Assembly: GCA_044507065.1 (NCBI GenBank)
Contig: JBIQJY010000016.1
Coordinates: forward strand, 1 to 61,144
Direction of reading: 5' to 3'
DNA: 61,144 nucleotides
DNA from: SCN-69-37 sp044507065
GTDB taxonomy: Bacteria; Acidobacteriota; Vicinamibacteria; Vicinamibacterales; SCN-69-37
The notes under the pieces were generated by a model. It was not told where the DNA came from and did no database searches. It was given only the letters and a program-made list of their open reading frames with translations. Shown here in pieces: positions 35,572 through 43,709 of this stretch. Each line of letters begins with the position of its first letter. Positions within the stretch are counted from its first letter, which is position 1. Made by a program: the position numbers and the translations under genes.

Positions 35572-36350
35572 GCGGCCGCGCGCTGATGCGGCTGGCCGCT
35601 GTCGCGCTCGCCGGCGCCATCGGTGCCGGCTGCGCGACTGGCGCATTCGTCCGGCCCTCAGGAATGCCGACGCCATTTCCCGACGGCCCGGCCGTCTGGG
35701 ACGGACTGACGCGCGCCTGCACCGACGTGTCCAGCTACCAGGCGCAGTTGCGCGTGTCGGGCCGCGTCAACGGCCAGCGCGTGCCGGGCCTCGATGCCGG
35801 ACTGGCGCTCGAGGCCGGCCGGCTCGCGATGATGGCCCGCGCCGGTGCACGCAACGTCTTTCATATCGCCGGCCGCACCGACGGGCTGACGCTGCTGCTG
35901 CAACTCGACGGTCGGGTCGTGCGCGGCCCGGCCATCGACGTGATTGACGCGCTCGTGGGCGTGCGTGTGGAACCGGCGCAGTTGCTGGCGGCGCTTACCG
36001 GGTGCCTCATGGCCGATGCTGACGTAGCCGCGTCCGAGCGGATCGGCGGGCTCGCTCGCATCACGACGGCCGACGGCATCGTGTACCTGCGGCCGCGCGG
36101 GAGCGACTGGCACCTGGCCGCCAGCGAGTTCGACGGCATCATCGTCGACTACCGTCGCGTGGTGGACGGCTGGCCGCGCGACCTCGTGATCAGGCAGGGG
36201 AGCGACGTCGCGCTGCGGTTCGAGGTGATAGAGTTCGTGCGCAATCCCCCGCTCCAACCCGGATTGTTCGAGGTGAGCGTCCCGGCCTCCTACGTCGAGG
36301 TACCGGCCGCATCGCTGCGCGACGATGGTGCGTTCGCGACTCCGGACTGA
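35568..36350 (+). CDS. LolB-like outer-membrane lipoprotein
   Basis: This 260-residue protein starts with GTG overlapping the TPR stop. It has an N-terminal signal sequence with lipobox GAGC (Cys22). The mature region is beta-rich and begins with SSYQAQLRVSGRVNGQRVPG, which resembles the LolB/DUF4292 group of lipoprotein-binding half-barrels. In many Gram-negatives lolB lies directly before ispE and prs, as here. Direct sequence similarity is weak, so assignment rests on fold-like pattern and context. Confidence 0.7.
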   Translation: MSGRALMRLAAVALAGAIGAGCATGAFVRPSGMPTPFPDGPAVWDGLTRACTDVSSYQAQLRVSGRVNGQRVPGLDAGLALEAGRLAMMARAGARNVFHIAGRTDGLTLLLQLDGRVVRGPAIDVIDALVGVRVEPAQLLAALTGCLMADADVAASERIGGLARITTADGIVYLRPRGSDWHLAASEFDGIIVDYRRVVDGWPRDLVIRQGSDVALRFEVIEFVRNPPLQPGLFEVSVPASYVEVPAASLRDDGAFATPD

Positions 36351-36377
36351 GCGGTCCTGAAAGGCGTTCCTGTCCGC

Positions 36378-37271
36378 ATGCCACGCTCGATCCTCCTTCG
36401 CCCCTCCGCCAAGGTGAACCTCACGCTGCGCATCGGCCCGGCCAGGGCCGACGGGTATCACGACGTGCAGACGCTGATGCAGTCGATCGCGCTGCACGAC
36501 GTCATGACGGTGACCGAGCGCACCGGGCCGTTCGGCCTGGCCAGCCGGGCGCCCGGCGTGCCGGCCGACCGCACCAATCTCGTGTGGCGTGCGGCCGAGC
36601 TGCTCTGGGAAGACCTCGGGCGCCCCGGCGCCCCGCGCAATGCGCACGTCCGCCTCGACAAGCAGATTCCGGTGGCGGCCGGGCTCGGCGGCGGCAGTGC
36701 CGATGCGGCCGCGGCGCTGGTCGGCCTCAACCAGATCTGGGACGGGCGGCGATCGCGCCGCGATCTGATGCGGCTGGCCGCCCGGCTCGGCTCGGACGTG
36801 CCGTTTTTCCTGCAGGGCGGCACGGCCATCGGCGTGGGGCGCGGCGACGAGATCTATCCGGTCGACGACGTGGCGCGGCTGGGTGTGCTGGTCATCAAGC
36901 CATCGTTCGGGGTCGGGACGGCCGAGGCCTACGGGTGGATCGACGTCGATCGGGCTGCCGGCCTGGTCGAGCCGGAGGCCCGGCGTCGGCACGAAGTGGA
37001 GGTCGGCTGGCCCATCGGCCCCGTCGCGTTGGCCAATGACCTTCAGGGGCCGGTCGCCCGGCGGCACCCGGCGATTGACGAGATGATCGACGCCTGTATT
37101 GCCCAGGGGGCCATGGCGGCGGCGATGTCGGGCAGCGGATCGGCCGTTTTCGGCGTGTTTGCGGAGTCGGCGGCGCGTCGTGCGGCCGAGCGGATCCGGC
37201 GGCCCGACTGGCTGGTGCTGCTGACGCGCACCCTCACCCGGCGGGAGGCCGTCGGCCGGATGGGGCTGTGA
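36378..37271 (+). CDS. ispE: 4-diphosphocytidyl-2-C-methyl-D-erythritol kinase IspE
   Basis: IspE phosphorylates CDP-methylerythritol in the MEP isoprenoid pathway. The 297-residue GHMP kinase has SAKVNLTLRIGPARADGYH at the N-terminus and the ATP-binding PVAAGLGGGSADAAAAL. GSDVPFFLQGGTAIGVGRG and the C-terminal AMSGSGSAVFGVF follow. The ATG at 36378 is preceded by GAAAGG. The fused ispDF gene in this window supplies the steps before and after it. Confidence 0.96.
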   Translation: MPRSILLRPSAKVNLTLRIGPARADGYHDVQTLMQSIALHDVMTVTERTGPFGLASRAPGVPADRTNLVWRAAELLWEDLGRPGAPRNAHVRLDKQIPVAAGLGGGSADAAAALVGLNQIWDGRRSRRDLMRLAARLGSDVPFFLQGGTAIGVGRGDEIYPVDDVARLGVLVIKPSFGVGTAEAYGWIDVDRAAGLVEPEARRRHEVEVGWPIGPVALANDLQGPVARRHPAIDEMIDACIAQGAMAAAMSGSGSAVFGVFAESAARRAAERIRRPDWLVLLTRTLTRREAVGRMGL

Positions 37272-37384
37272 TAAACTTCCGGGTTTGCAAACCGGCTTGG
37301 AGAGCTGGTGGGCGAGCAGGAGGCGGAGAAGCGAGCTGGAACGGCCGTCCGGACGAGGCCAGCCGGCCGCAGGCGACCCAATGC

Positions 37385-37459
37385 TGGGGCGTGGCCAAGC
37401 GGTAAGGCGCGGGACTTTGAATCCCGTATTCGAAGGTTCGAATCCTTCCGCCCCAACCA
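37385..37459 (+). tRNA. tRNA-Gln (anticodon TTG)
   Basis: The acceptor stem TGGGGCG pairs with CGCCCCA. The anticodon arm is CGGGA-CTTTGAA-TCCCG with anticodon TTG. The T arm has GGTTCGAATCC, and CCA is encoded at 37457-37459. It lies between ispE and prs. A short 113-base spacer precedes it, with a weak extended -10 (TGATAAACT) near 37269-37277. Confidence 0.95.
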
Positions 37460-37490
37460 CTCCCGACGCTCGAGAGACGCGACTGACGGC

Positions 37491-38435
37491 ATGGCTCACG
37501 GTCCACTGAAATTGTTTAGCGGCAGTGCCCATCCGGCACTGGCGCGTGAAATCGCAGAGTGTCTTGGCATGTCGCTGGGGGCCGCCCGGCTGCATCGGTT
37601 CCCGGACACGGAAGTCTCGTTCCAGATCGACGAGAACATCCGCGGCGCCGATGTCTTCATCGTCCAGCCGACCTGCGCGCCGGTCGACGAGAGTCTCGTC
37701 GAGCTGTGCGTGATGATCGATGCGTTCCGCCGGTCGTCGGCCTCGCGCATCACCGCCGTCGTGCCGTACTACGGCTACGCGCGACAGGATCGGAAGGACA
37801 AGCCGCGCGTGCCGATCTCGGCCAAGCTGGTGGCCAACCTGCTCGGTGCGGCGGGCACCAACCGCGTGCTGACGATGGATCTGCACAAGGCGCAGATTCA
37901 GGCGTTTTTCGATATCCCGGTGGACCACCTGTTTGCGGCCCCCGTGATCATCGATTACCTGGCGCGGCAGAACATGGGCCCGATCACGATCGTCTCGCCG
38001 GACGTCGGCGGCGCGGAACGGGCCCGTGCGTATGCCAAGCGGCTGGATGCCGACCTGGCGATCGTCGACAAGCGGCGGTCCGAGGATGGGACGGCCGAGG
38101 TGATGAATGTGGTGGGTGATGTGCGCGGGCGGATCTGCGTGCTGTCCGACGACATCATCGACACGGCCGGGACGATTCAGAAGGCGGCGCAGGCGCTCGT
38201 CGACAACGGCGCCAGTCGCGTGCTGGCCAGTGCCGTGCACGGGGTGCTGTCGGGTCCGGCGATGAAGCGCATCGAGACGGCGCCGATCGACCGGCTCATC
38301 GTGACGAACACGATTCCGCTGGCGCCCGAAAAGGCGGCCTGCGAGAAGATCGTGGTCCTGTCGGTCGCGCGGCTCCTGGCGCAGGCGATTCGCAGCATCC
38401 ACGAGGAAACGTCGGTCTCGAAGCTGTTCGTCTGA
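37491..38435 (+). CDS. prs: Ribose-phosphate pyrophosphokinase
   Basis: Prs makes PRPP from ribose 5-phosphate and ATP for nucleotide, His, Trp and NAD synthesis. The 314-residue protein has the flexible-loop region YYGYARQDRKDKPRVPIS. It also has MDLHKAQIQAFFDIPVDHL, SPDVGGAERARAYAKRL and the PRPP-site VLSDDIIDTAGT. The ATG at 37491 starts the conserved KLFSGSAHPALA region. The reading frame upstream runs through the tRNA and is not coding. Confidence 0.97.
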   Translation: MAHGPLKLFSGSAHPALAREIAECLGMSLGAARLHRFPDTEVSFQIDENIRGADVFIVQPTCAPVDESLVELCVMIDAFRRSSASRITAVVPYYGYARQDRKDKPRVPISAKLVANLLGAAGTNRVLTMDLHKAQIQAFFDIPVDHLFAAPVIIDYLARQNMGPITIVSPDVGGAERARAYAKRLDADLAIVDKRRSEDGTAEVMNVVGDVRGRICVLSDDIIDTAGTIQKAAQALVDNGASRVLASAVHGVLSGPAMKRIETAPIDRLIVTNTIPLAPEKAACEKIVVLSVARLLAQAIRSIHEETSVSKLFV

Positions 38436-38504
38436 TGTCGGACGGACGAAGGTAGTGCGAGCTCGCGGCAGGGGCCGGCGGGCGTGAGGAACTGAGGAAC
38501 GATC

Positions 38505-39152
38505 ATGGAAGCAGTACTCGAAGCTGTTCGCCGCGACCAGTTCGGCCGGAACAACGCCGGACGGCTGCGTCGCCAGGGGCAGATCCCCGCCGTGCTGTAC
38601 GGCGGCGTCTCCGGCCAGGCCGAATCGGTGGCGGTGGACCCGAAGCAGTTGCTCCGGATCTTCCACTCGGAGTCGGGCGTCAACACCATCATCACGTTCA
38701 AGCTCGATGGCGCCGACACGCGCGTGCTGGTCAAGGACTACCAGCTCGACCCGGTCAAGCACGAGCTGCTGCACGTCGACTTCTACCGCGTCGCGATGGA
38801 CCAGGTGCTGCGCGTGACCGTTCCGGTCCATCTGGTGGGCGAGGCGAAGAACGTCAAGGCCTTCGGCGGGACCGTCGACTTCGTGCAGCGCGAACTGCTC
38901 GTCGAGTGCCTGCCGGCCGACATTCCCGAGAACATCACGATTGACATCAGCGAGATGTCGATTCACGACGCCGTCCGCGTGCGCGACATCGACACGGGCG
39001 GCAAGTGGACGCCGGTGAGCGAAGCCGACATGCTGATCGTTCACATGGTGGCGCCGCGGGTCTCCGAGGAGGCGCCGGCCGAAGGCGCGGCTGCGGCCGA
39101 GCCGGAAGTCATCAAGAAGGGCAAGCCCGAGAAGGAAGCCGACAAGGCGTAG
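38505..39152 (+). CDS. rplY: 50S ribosomal protein L25 / general stress protein Ctc
   Basis: L25 binds 5S rRNA in the large subunit. This is the long TL5/Ctc form at 215 residues. Its N-terminal 5S-binding domain has RRQGQIPAVLYGG and VKDYQLDPVKHELLHVDFYRV. A C-terminal beta domain has VEVLP-like segments (LVECLPADIPENITID), and the tail is acidic then basic. The ATG at 38505 follows GAGGAAC. The order prs-rplY-pth is conserved in many bacteria. Confidence 0.95.
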   Translation: MEAVLEAVRRDQFGRNNAGRLRRQGQIPAVLYGGVSGQAESVAVDPKQLLRIFHSESGVNTIITFKLDGADTRVLVKDYQLDPVKHELLHVDFYRVAMDQVLRVTVPVHLVGEAKNVKAFGGTVDFVQRELLVECLPADIPENITIDISEMSIHDAVRVRDIDTGGKWTPVSEADMLIVHMVAPRVSEEAPAEGAAAAEPEVIKKGKPEKEADKA

Positions 39153-39178
39153 GTGCGGCCGGGGCTGGTGGACCGCGC

Positions 39179-39751
39179 GTGAAACTCGTCGCCGGCCTTG
39201 GCAACCCGGGTCCGCAATACCGGGCGACGCGCCACAACGTGGGGTACGGCGTGCTCGACGTGCTGGCCGCGCGGCACGGCCTGACATTCGATGCGGCGCC
39301 CGCCGATGCGCTGCAGGCGCGGTGGCGCACCGGCGACGGGGTGCTGCTCGTCAAGCCGCTCACGTTCATGAACCTGAGCGGCGAAGCGGTGGGCGCGCTC
39401 TGCCGCTACTACCGCATCGCGGTGGACGACGTGCTCATCGTCTGCGACGACGTGCACCTGCCGATCGGGCGCCTGCGGATGCGGGCCGGCGGCTCGGACG
39501 GCGGGCACAACGGGTTGAAGTCGGTGGCGCAGGGACTGGCCACCACGCAGTATGCGCGGCTCCGGATTGGAGTGGGCCGCGGGGATGAACGGCGGGATCT
39601 GGCGGCACACGTGCTCGCCGGGTTCGCGCCCGAAGAACTGGCCGGGATTGAAGAGGCGATTGCCCGGTCGGCCGACGCCGTCGAGCTGTGGATCAGCAGC
39701 GGGACGGCGGCGGTGATGAATACGTTCAATCGCCCCAGTGATCGTCCGTAA
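39179..39751 (+). CDS. pth: Peptidyl-tRNA hydrolase
   Basis: Pth frees tRNA from peptidyl-tRNA dropped by ribosomes. The 190-residue protein begins with GTG at 39179. It has GLGNPGPQYRATRHNVGYGV with the catalytic His in RHNVG, then KPLTFMNLSGEAV, VCDDVHLPIGRLRMR and GGSDGGHNGLKS. The start is the first codon of the conserved KLVAGLGNPG. It sits 26 bases after rplY. Confidence 0.97.
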   Translation: MKLVAGLGNPGPQYRATRHNVGYGVLDVLAARHGLTFDAAPADALQARWRTGDGVLLVKPLTFMNLSGEAVGALCRYYRIAVDDVLIVCDDVHLPIGRLRMRAGGSDGGHNGLKSVAQGLATTQYARLRIGVGRGDERRDLAAHVLAGFAPEELAGIEEAIARSADAVELWISSGTAAVMNTFNRPSDRP

Positions 39752-39810
39752 CCACGCAAGCTCCTTGCCGCTTCCCGTGTGAACGCGGCCTGATGTCCAT
39801 AAGGAGGCAT

Positions 39811-40281
39811 ATGAGCACCGTCCGTCAGTACGAATTGATCGTCATCACGCCGCCGGATACGTCCGACGAGGCACTCGCCGAACTGCACCAGCAGGTGCTG
39901 ACCGTCGTCGAGCGCTTCGGCGGCACCATCGCCAGCACCGAACAGTGGGGCCGGCGCCGGCTGGCCTACGAGATCGCGGGCCACCGTGAAGGTGTGTACG
40001 TGCTCGAAACCATCAACGGCCCGGCCGAGCTCAACACCGAGCTCGACCGCCGCCTGCGCGTGCTCGACGTCGTCATCCGCCACATGGTGGTGCGTGTCGA
40101 CGAGGAACTGGCTGCCGCCGAGCGGGCCCAGTCGCGCCGCAAGGCCGACATGGCCGAGCGCCGCACCCGGCGCGGGCTGCCGCCCGAGCCGACCGAACAC
40201 GAGCGCCGTCGTCACGCCGAGGAAGACGACGACAGCGATGGGCCGATGGATCATGGCATGCGTGCCGGGGGTGACCGATGA
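39811..40281 (+). CDS. rpsF: 30S ribosomal protein S6
   Basis: S6 pairs with S18 on the small-subunit platform. The 156-residue protein has a normal core (YELIVITPPDTSDEALAEL, GRRRLAYEIAGHREGVYVL, VVIRHMVVRVDEEL). A long charged C-terminal tail is rich in Arg, Glu and Asp. The ATG at 39811 was chosen because AAGGAGG lies at 39801-39807, the best Shine-Dalgarno in the window. Its stop overlaps rpsR by four bases. Confidence 0.96.
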   Translation: MSTVRQYELIVITPPDTSDEALAELHQQVLTVVERFGGTIASTEQWGRRRLAYEIAGHREGVYVLETINGPAELNTELDRRLRVLDVVIRHMVVRVDEELAAAERAQSRRKADMAERRTRRGLPPEPTEHERRRHAEEDDDSDGPMDHGMRAGGDR

Positions 40282-40565
40282 GCGAGATGAATCGCGGAGG
40301 CCGTGGGTCGGCCGACAGGGACAAGGACAAGGAGCGGGGTGGGCGCCGCGGATTCTTCCGCCGCCGCCGCGTCTGCAAGTTCTGCGTCGAGAAGATCGAC
40401 TACGTGAACTACAAGGACGTGAAGCTGCTGGCGCCGTTCATTCCGGAGCGCGGCAAGATCCAGCCGCGGCGGATCTCGGGCGTGTGCGCGAAGCATCAGC
40501 GCGCGCTGCAGACGGCCATCAAGCGCGCGCGTCAGATTGCGCTCGTGCCCTACGTGACCGACTGA
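40278..40565 (+). CDS. rpsR: 30S ribosomal protein S18
   Basis: S18 binds next to S6 on the 30S platform. The 95-residue product has a basic N-terminal extension and then the conserved core VCKFCVEKIDYVNYKDVKLL, with GKIQPRRISGVCAKHQRAL. CKFC plus a later Cys makes a possible zinc-binding form. The start overlaps the rpsF stop (ATGA). The order rpsF-rpsR-rplI is widely conserved. Confidence 0.97.
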   Translation: MSEMNRGGRGSADRDKDKERGGRRGFFRRRRVCKFCVEKIDYVNYKDVKLLAPFIPERGKIQPRRISGVCAKHQRALQTAIKRARQIALVPYVTD

Positions 40566-40582
40566 GCCGGGGGGAATCGTTC

Positions 40583-41059
40583 ATGGCAATCGAAATCATC
40601 CTGAAGGAGCACGTGGAGCACCTCGGCCGACGCGGCGAGGTGGTCAAGGTGGCCGACGGTTACGCGCGCAACTACCTGCTGCCGCGCAAACTGGCCCTGG
40701 CCGTCACCGAGAACAACAAGCGGCAGATCGAGCGCGAACGCGCCCGGGCCGAAGCGCGCGATGCCGAGGAGCGACAGGAGGCCGAAGCGATCAAGACCCG
40801 CATCGAGGCCCTCGAGATCGCCATCGCACGACGCGTGGGCGAGAACGACGTCCTGTTCGGGTCGGTCACCTCGGCCGACATCGCCGAGGCGCTGGCCGAG
40901 CGCCAGCTCACGGTGGATCGCCGCCGCATCCAGCTGGCCGATCCCATCAAGACGATCGGCGACTTCGTCGTGACCATCAAGCTCACGCGCGAGGTGGCCG
41001 CCGACGTGAAGGTGAAGGTGGTGGCGGCCGACGTGGCGCCGGCCGCCGACGCGCAGTAG
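40583..41059 (+). CDS. rplI: 50S ribosomal protein L9
   Basis: L9 spans from the L1 stalk and helps frame maintenance. The 158-residue protein has the N-terminal signature EHVEHLGRRGEVVKVADGYARNYLLP, a long central helix rich in Arg, Glu and Ala, and a C-terminal rRNA-binding domain (VLFGSVTSADIAEAL, TVDRRRIQL). The ATG at 40583 lies 17 bases after rpsR. A strong intrinsic terminator follows. Confidence 0.97.
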   Translation: MAIEIILKEHVEHLGRRGEVVKVADGYARNYLLPRKLALAVTENNKRQIERERARAEARDAEERQEAEAIKTRIEALEIAIARRVGENDVLFGSVTSADIAEALAERQLTVDRRRIQLADPIKTIGDFVVTIKLTREVAADVKVKVVAADVAPAADAQ

Positions 41060-41087
41060 GCGACCGGGCCGGTTTCCTGCAGACCCG

Positions 41088-41124
41088 ACGGGCGCGTCCG
41101 GCTGGTGCCGGGCGCGCCCGTTTT
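41088..41124 (+). terminator. Intrinsic terminator after rplI
   Basis: ACGGGCGCG (41088-41096) pairs perfectly with CGCGCCCGT (41113-41121), and TTTTCTTT follows. It closes the rpsF-rpsR-rplI unit. Confidence 0.85.
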
Positions 41125-41154
41125 CTTTCCTGTTGCCTCGCCGGGCCTCCCCCC

Positions 41155-41210
41155 GTAGCCTTGTAGCCTCGCAGCCTTGTAGCCTCGTAGCCTCGTAGCC
41201 TCGTAGCCTC
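41155..41210. repeat. Seven-unit 8-bp tandem array (GTAGCCTC/T) before dnaB
   Basis: Seven consecutive 8-base units of GTAGCCTC or GTAGCCTT (one GCAGCCTT) end one base before the dnaB ATG. The array fills the place where a ribosome binding site would be. A five-unit array of the same repeat precedes rlmB. Confidence 0.9.
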
Positions 41211-41211
41211 C

Positions 41212-42567
41212 ATGGATCGCACTCTGCCGCACAACCTCGAAGCCGAGAAGGGCGTTCTTGGCGCCGTCCTGATCAACAACCACGCCTTCAACCAGGCGAC
41301 CGAGGTCATCAGCGCCGAGGACTTCTTCCGCGACGCGCACCGGCGGATCTTCGACAAGATGATCGGCCTGTCCGAGCGGAGCCTGCCGATCGACCTGATC
41401 ACGCTGAAGGATGAACTGACCCGATCGGGCGAGCTCGACGACGTGGGCGGGCCGGCCTACATCAGCAGCCTGACCGACGGCGTGCCGCGATCCGCCAACG
41501 TCGAGCACTACGCGCGCATCGTCAAGGAGCGATCCACGCTGCGGCGCCTCATCCAGTCGGCCACCGAGGTGCTCGCGCGCGCCTACGACGCCGAGGAGGA
41601 CGCCGACGTCCTGCTCGACGAGGCCGAACGGTCCATCTTCCAGATTGCCGAGAACCGCATGCGGTCCGGCTTCGTGAAGGTGGGCGACCTGGTGGATTCG
41701 GGCTATCAGCTCATCGAGAAGCTGCAGGAACAGCGGGGACTGGTCACCGGCGTGCCCAGCGGCTTCACGGCGCTCGACGAGATGACGTCCGGGTTCCAGC
41801 GATCGGACCTGGTGATCGTCGCGGCGCGTCCCGCGATGGGCAAGACGAGTTTCGTGTTGAACATGGCGCTCAACGCGGCGTGCAATGCCGGCAAGTCGAT
41901 TGGCATTTTCAGCCTCGAGATGTCGAAGGAGCAGCTGTTCATCCGCATGCTGACCTCCGAGGCGCGGGTCGACGCCCACCGGTTTCGTGGCGGGTATCTC
42001 GGCGAACAGGACTACGCGCGGCTCGTTCAGGCGTTTGCGCGGCTCCACGAGGCGAACGTGTTCATCGACGATACGCCGTCGGCCGGGATTCTCGAGATGC
42101 GGGCCAAGTGCCGGCGGCTGAAGATGGAACACGGCCTCGACATGATCGTGGTCGACTATCTGCAGCTGATGCAGGGCCGCGGCCGGTTCGAAAGCCGCCA
42201 GCAGGAACTGGCCTCGATCTCGCGGGCGCTGAAGATCCTGGCCAAGGAACTCGACGTGCCGATCCTCGCGCTCAGCCAGTTGAGCCGCGCCACCGAGACG
42301 CGCGCCGATCACCGCCCGCAGCTCTCGGACCTGCGCGAATCGGGCGCCCTCGAGCAGGACGCCGACGTCGTCATGTTCATCTTCCGCCCGGAAATGTACC
42401 CGGTTGACGGCCAGGTCGATCCGGAGACCGAGGGCGTCGCCGAGATCATCATCGGCAAGCAGCGCAACGGCCCGACCGGCACGGCGAAACTCGCCTTCCT
42501 CAAGCAGTTCACGCGATTCGAGAACCTGGCGGCCGGGCAGGGCCAGTACGGCCGGGGCGACGAGTGA
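41212..42567 (+). CDS. dnaB: Replicative DNA helicase DnaB
   Basis: DnaB is the hexameric fork helicase. The 451-residue protein has an N-terminal DnaB domain (PHNLEAEKGVLGAVLINN, ISAEDFFRDAHRRIFDKM). The RecA-like motor has Walker A ARPAMGKTS (Lys211), SLEMSKEQLFIRML, Walker B MIVVDYLQLM and LSQLSRATETR. No intein is present. The ATG at 41212 directly abuts an 8-bp tandem array, so there is no normal Shine-Dalgarno. The alr start overlaps its stop. Confidence 0.97.
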   Translation: MDRTLPHNLEAEKGVLGAVLINNHAFNQATEVISAEDFFRDAHRRIFDKMIGLSERSLPIDLITLKDELTRSGELDDVGGPAYISSLTDGVPRSANVEHYARIVKERSTLRRLIQSATEVLARAYDAEEDADVLLDEAERSIFQIAENRMRSGFVKVGDLVDSGYQLIEKLQEQRGLVTGVPSGFTALDEMTSGFQRSDLVIVAARPAMGKTSFVLNMALNAACNAGKSIGIFSLEMSKEQLFIRMLTSEARVDAHRFRGGYLGEQDYARLVQAFARLHEANVFIDDTPSAGILEMRAKCRRLKMEHGLDMIVVDYLQLMQGRGRFESRQQELASISRALKILAKELDVPILALSQLSRATETRADHRPQLSDLRESGALEQDADVVMFIFRPEMYPVDGQVDPETEGVAEIIIGKQRNGPTGTAKLAFLKQFTRFENLAAGQGQYGRGDE

Positions 42568-43709
42568 TCCGGCCGACTGTCGCGACGATCGACCTCGACG
42601 CCGTCGCCGCCAACTGCCGCGCACTGGCCGCCATGCTCGCGCGCGAGACGGCGGTGGCCGGCGCCCCGCGCGCGCCCGGCATCATCGCTGTCGTCAAGGC
42701 CAATGCCTACGGACACGGCGCGACGCAGGTGGCGCTGGCGCTCGAGGCGGCCGGCGTGTCGATGCTCGCCTGCGCGGACATCGAAGAGGGCGTCTCGCTG
42801 CGGCAGGCCGGCGTATCGGCGCCCATCCTCGTGTTTGGCGCGCTCAGCGTCAGCGATCTCGACGGATTGATCGACTACCGCCTGACCCCGACGGTCTCCA
42901 CGCCGGCGGCCGCGCGGGCGCTCGAGGCCGTCGCCGCACGTCGCAGCGTGGTGCTCTCGTGTCACCTCAAGATCGACACGGGCATGAATCGCCTCGGCTT
43001 CCGCCACGACAACCTTCGCCGGACGATGCCGCCCATTATCGGGAGCCGGCACCTGGCGATTGATGCGGTCTACACGCACTTCGCGGCCGGCGAGGACGCC
43101 GAGTCACCGTTTCTCGACGAACAGCGGCGTCGGTTCGAACGCGCCGGTGCGGCACTGGGCGCGATGGGCCTGCGCGGCGCCGCGCGGCACGCGGCGAATT
43201 CCGCGTCGCTGCTGCGTGATGCGCGGACCTGGTACGACATGGTCCGTCCCGGCCTGCTGCTCTACGGGATCGTGCCGCCGCCGCTCGCGTCATCGCTCGA
43301 CCTGCGACCCGGCCTGTCACTGAAGAGCCGTATCGTAGCCGTCAAGGGCGTCCGCACCGGTGAGGGCGCCGGCTATGGCCTGCGCTGGACGGCCGACGAC
43401 CCGCGGACGATTGCCATCGTGCCGGCCGGCTACGCCGACGGACTCGACACGCGCCTGGCCGGGCGCGGCGTCGTGCTCGTGCGCGGCCGCCGGGCGCCCA
43501 TCGTGGGCGCGGTGTCGATGGACATGCTGGCCGCCGATGTGACGGGCCTGGTTGTCGATCCCGGCGACGAGGTGGTCATCATCGGCCGCCAGGGCGATGA
43601 CACCATCACCGCGCGCGAGATGGCCGCCACGATTGGCGCCATCCCCTGGGAAATCGTCTGCCGTCTCGGCGCGCGGATCGAGCGGCGCTACGGATCGAGC
43701 GAATCGTGA
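42564..43709 (+). CDS. alr: Alanine racemase
   Basis: Alr is a PLP enzyme that makes D-alanine for peptidoglycan. The 381-residue protein starts with GTG overlapping the dnaB stop. The PLP lysine is Lys45 in VVKANAYGHGA. HLKIDTGMNRLGF, YDMVRPGLLLYG and the second catalytic Tyr in GAGYGLRW are present, then MDMLAADVT. The order dnaB-alr-radA is seen in several phyla. Confidence 0.96.
   Translation: MIRPTVATIDLDAVAANCRALAAMLARETAVAGAPRAPGIIAVVKANAYGHGATQVALALEAAGVSMLACADIEEGVSLRQAGVSAPILVFGALSVSDLDGLIDYRLTPTVSTPAAARALEAVAARRSVVLSCHLKIDTGMNRLGFRHDNLRRTMPPIIGSRHLAIDAVYTHFAAGEDAESPFLDEQRRRFERAGAALGAMGLRGAARHAANSASLLRDARTWYDMVRPGLLLYGIVPPPLASSLDLRPGLSLKSRIVAVKGVRTGEGAGYGLRWTADDPRTIAIVPAGYADGLDTRLAGRGVVLVRGRRAPIVGAVSMDMLAADVTGLVVDPGDEVVIIGRQGDDTITAREMAATIGAIPWEIVCRLGARIERRYGSSES

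Noticed and set aside
37269..37277. Extended -10 (TGATAAACT) as a promoter for tRNA-Gln and prs
   Set aside because: There is no -35, and the distance to the tRNA (over 100 bases) is long. It is kept only as a weak possibility in the tRNA entry.
37234..37506. Minus-strand frame with GRIRTFEYGIQS
   Set aside because: It is an antisense translation of tRNA-Gln, not a gene.
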